A stretch of DNA of 39,654 bases from Clostridium sp. UBA1056. GTDB taxonomy: Bacteria; Bacillota; Clostridia; Clostridiales; Clostridiaceae. The position numbers and the translations under genes were made by a program. Below, one piece after another: positions 39,595 to 39,654 of the stretch; positions within the stretch are counted from its first letter, which is position 1; each line of letters begins with the position of its first letter. The notes under the pieces were generated by a model. The model ran no database searches. It saw nothing but the letters and a program-made list of their open reading frames with translations, and had not been told where the DNA came from. The stretch covers positions 57,450-97,103 of the forward strand of contig DCDL01000065.1 of assembly GCA_002316385.1 (NCBI GenBank), in the 5' to 3' direction.

Positions 39595-39654
39595 TATTCT
39601 ACAGGAATAAAAATCAAGATTAATTTGAAAAGTTAACAAAAATGAAACCCATAA

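Noticed and set aside
1..39654. CRISPR arrays, tRNA or rRNA genes, prophage and intact insertion sequences
   Set aside because: No regularly spaced repeats, cloverleaf-like sequences with CCA ends, rRNA motifs or transposase/integrase frames were recognised.

Overview
The window is uniformly AT-rich. It uses many TTG/GTG starts and strong AAGGAGG-type ribosome binding sites, and it carries T-box leaders, a clostridial cholesterol-dependent cytolysin and a SleC-like spore-cortex protein. Together these point to a spore-forming member of Clostridium sensu stricto or a close relative. I see no rRNA, tRNA, CRISPR array, phage module or intact insertion sequence.

Layout. 1-6.2 kb: a SpoIID/SleC-like peptidoglycan enzyme with three wall-binding domains, then a two-component operon (regulator, kinase, one-pass membrane protein of unknown function, exported C39-type cysteine peptidase). 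6.4-12 kb: a second two-component pair with a large multi-pass kinase, a stand-alone pyruvate-kinase C-terminal-domain protein and an orphan family 5 solute-binding lipoprotein. 12-17.5 kb, minus strand: a five-gene corrinoid methyltransferase operon (corrinoid protein, two full-length and one C-terminally shortened MtaA/UroD-family protein, and an ASKHA reductive activator), headed by a long dyad over its promoter. 17.5-19.5 kb: a complete T-box followed by a second T-box-type switch without a normal stem I, then an archaeal-type AspRS. 19.5-25.2 kb: a repeat array, a triple-rhodanese lipoprotein, a small membrane protein, a cytolysin and SelO. 25.2-29.7 kb: T-box and thrS, an AraC regulator and an alpha/alpha-toroid protein. 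29.7-30.5 kb: structured non-coding DNA and the remains of an ABC exporter. 30.5-37 kb: the most interesting locus. 37.2-39.6 kb: a GNAT acetyltransferase and a MATE efflux pump.

The 30.5-37 kb locus is an opine-metallophore system. It has a solute-binding lipoprotein, a FecCD permease and an ATPase (import), a nicotianamine-synthase-like enzyme (CntL type), an opine/staphylopine dehydrogenase-like enzyme (CntM type) and an EamA exporter, in an almost gapless operon. Its leader holds a cobalamin riboswitch with its own consensus promoter and terminators, followed by a second consensus promoter covered by Fur-box-like sequences. I infer that the operon makes, exports and re-imports a metal chelator under both B12 and iron control, with cobalt as an attractive candidate cargo. 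The cobalt- and B12-demanding methyltransferase operon lies 13 kb away in the same window.

Two aminoacyl-tRNA synthetase genes are under T-box control. The aspS T-box shows a GAAC specifier, which reads as overlapping GAA (Glu) and AAC (Asn) codons. That fits a non-discriminating AspRS feeding Asp-tRNA(Asn) to an amidotransferase encoded elsewhere.
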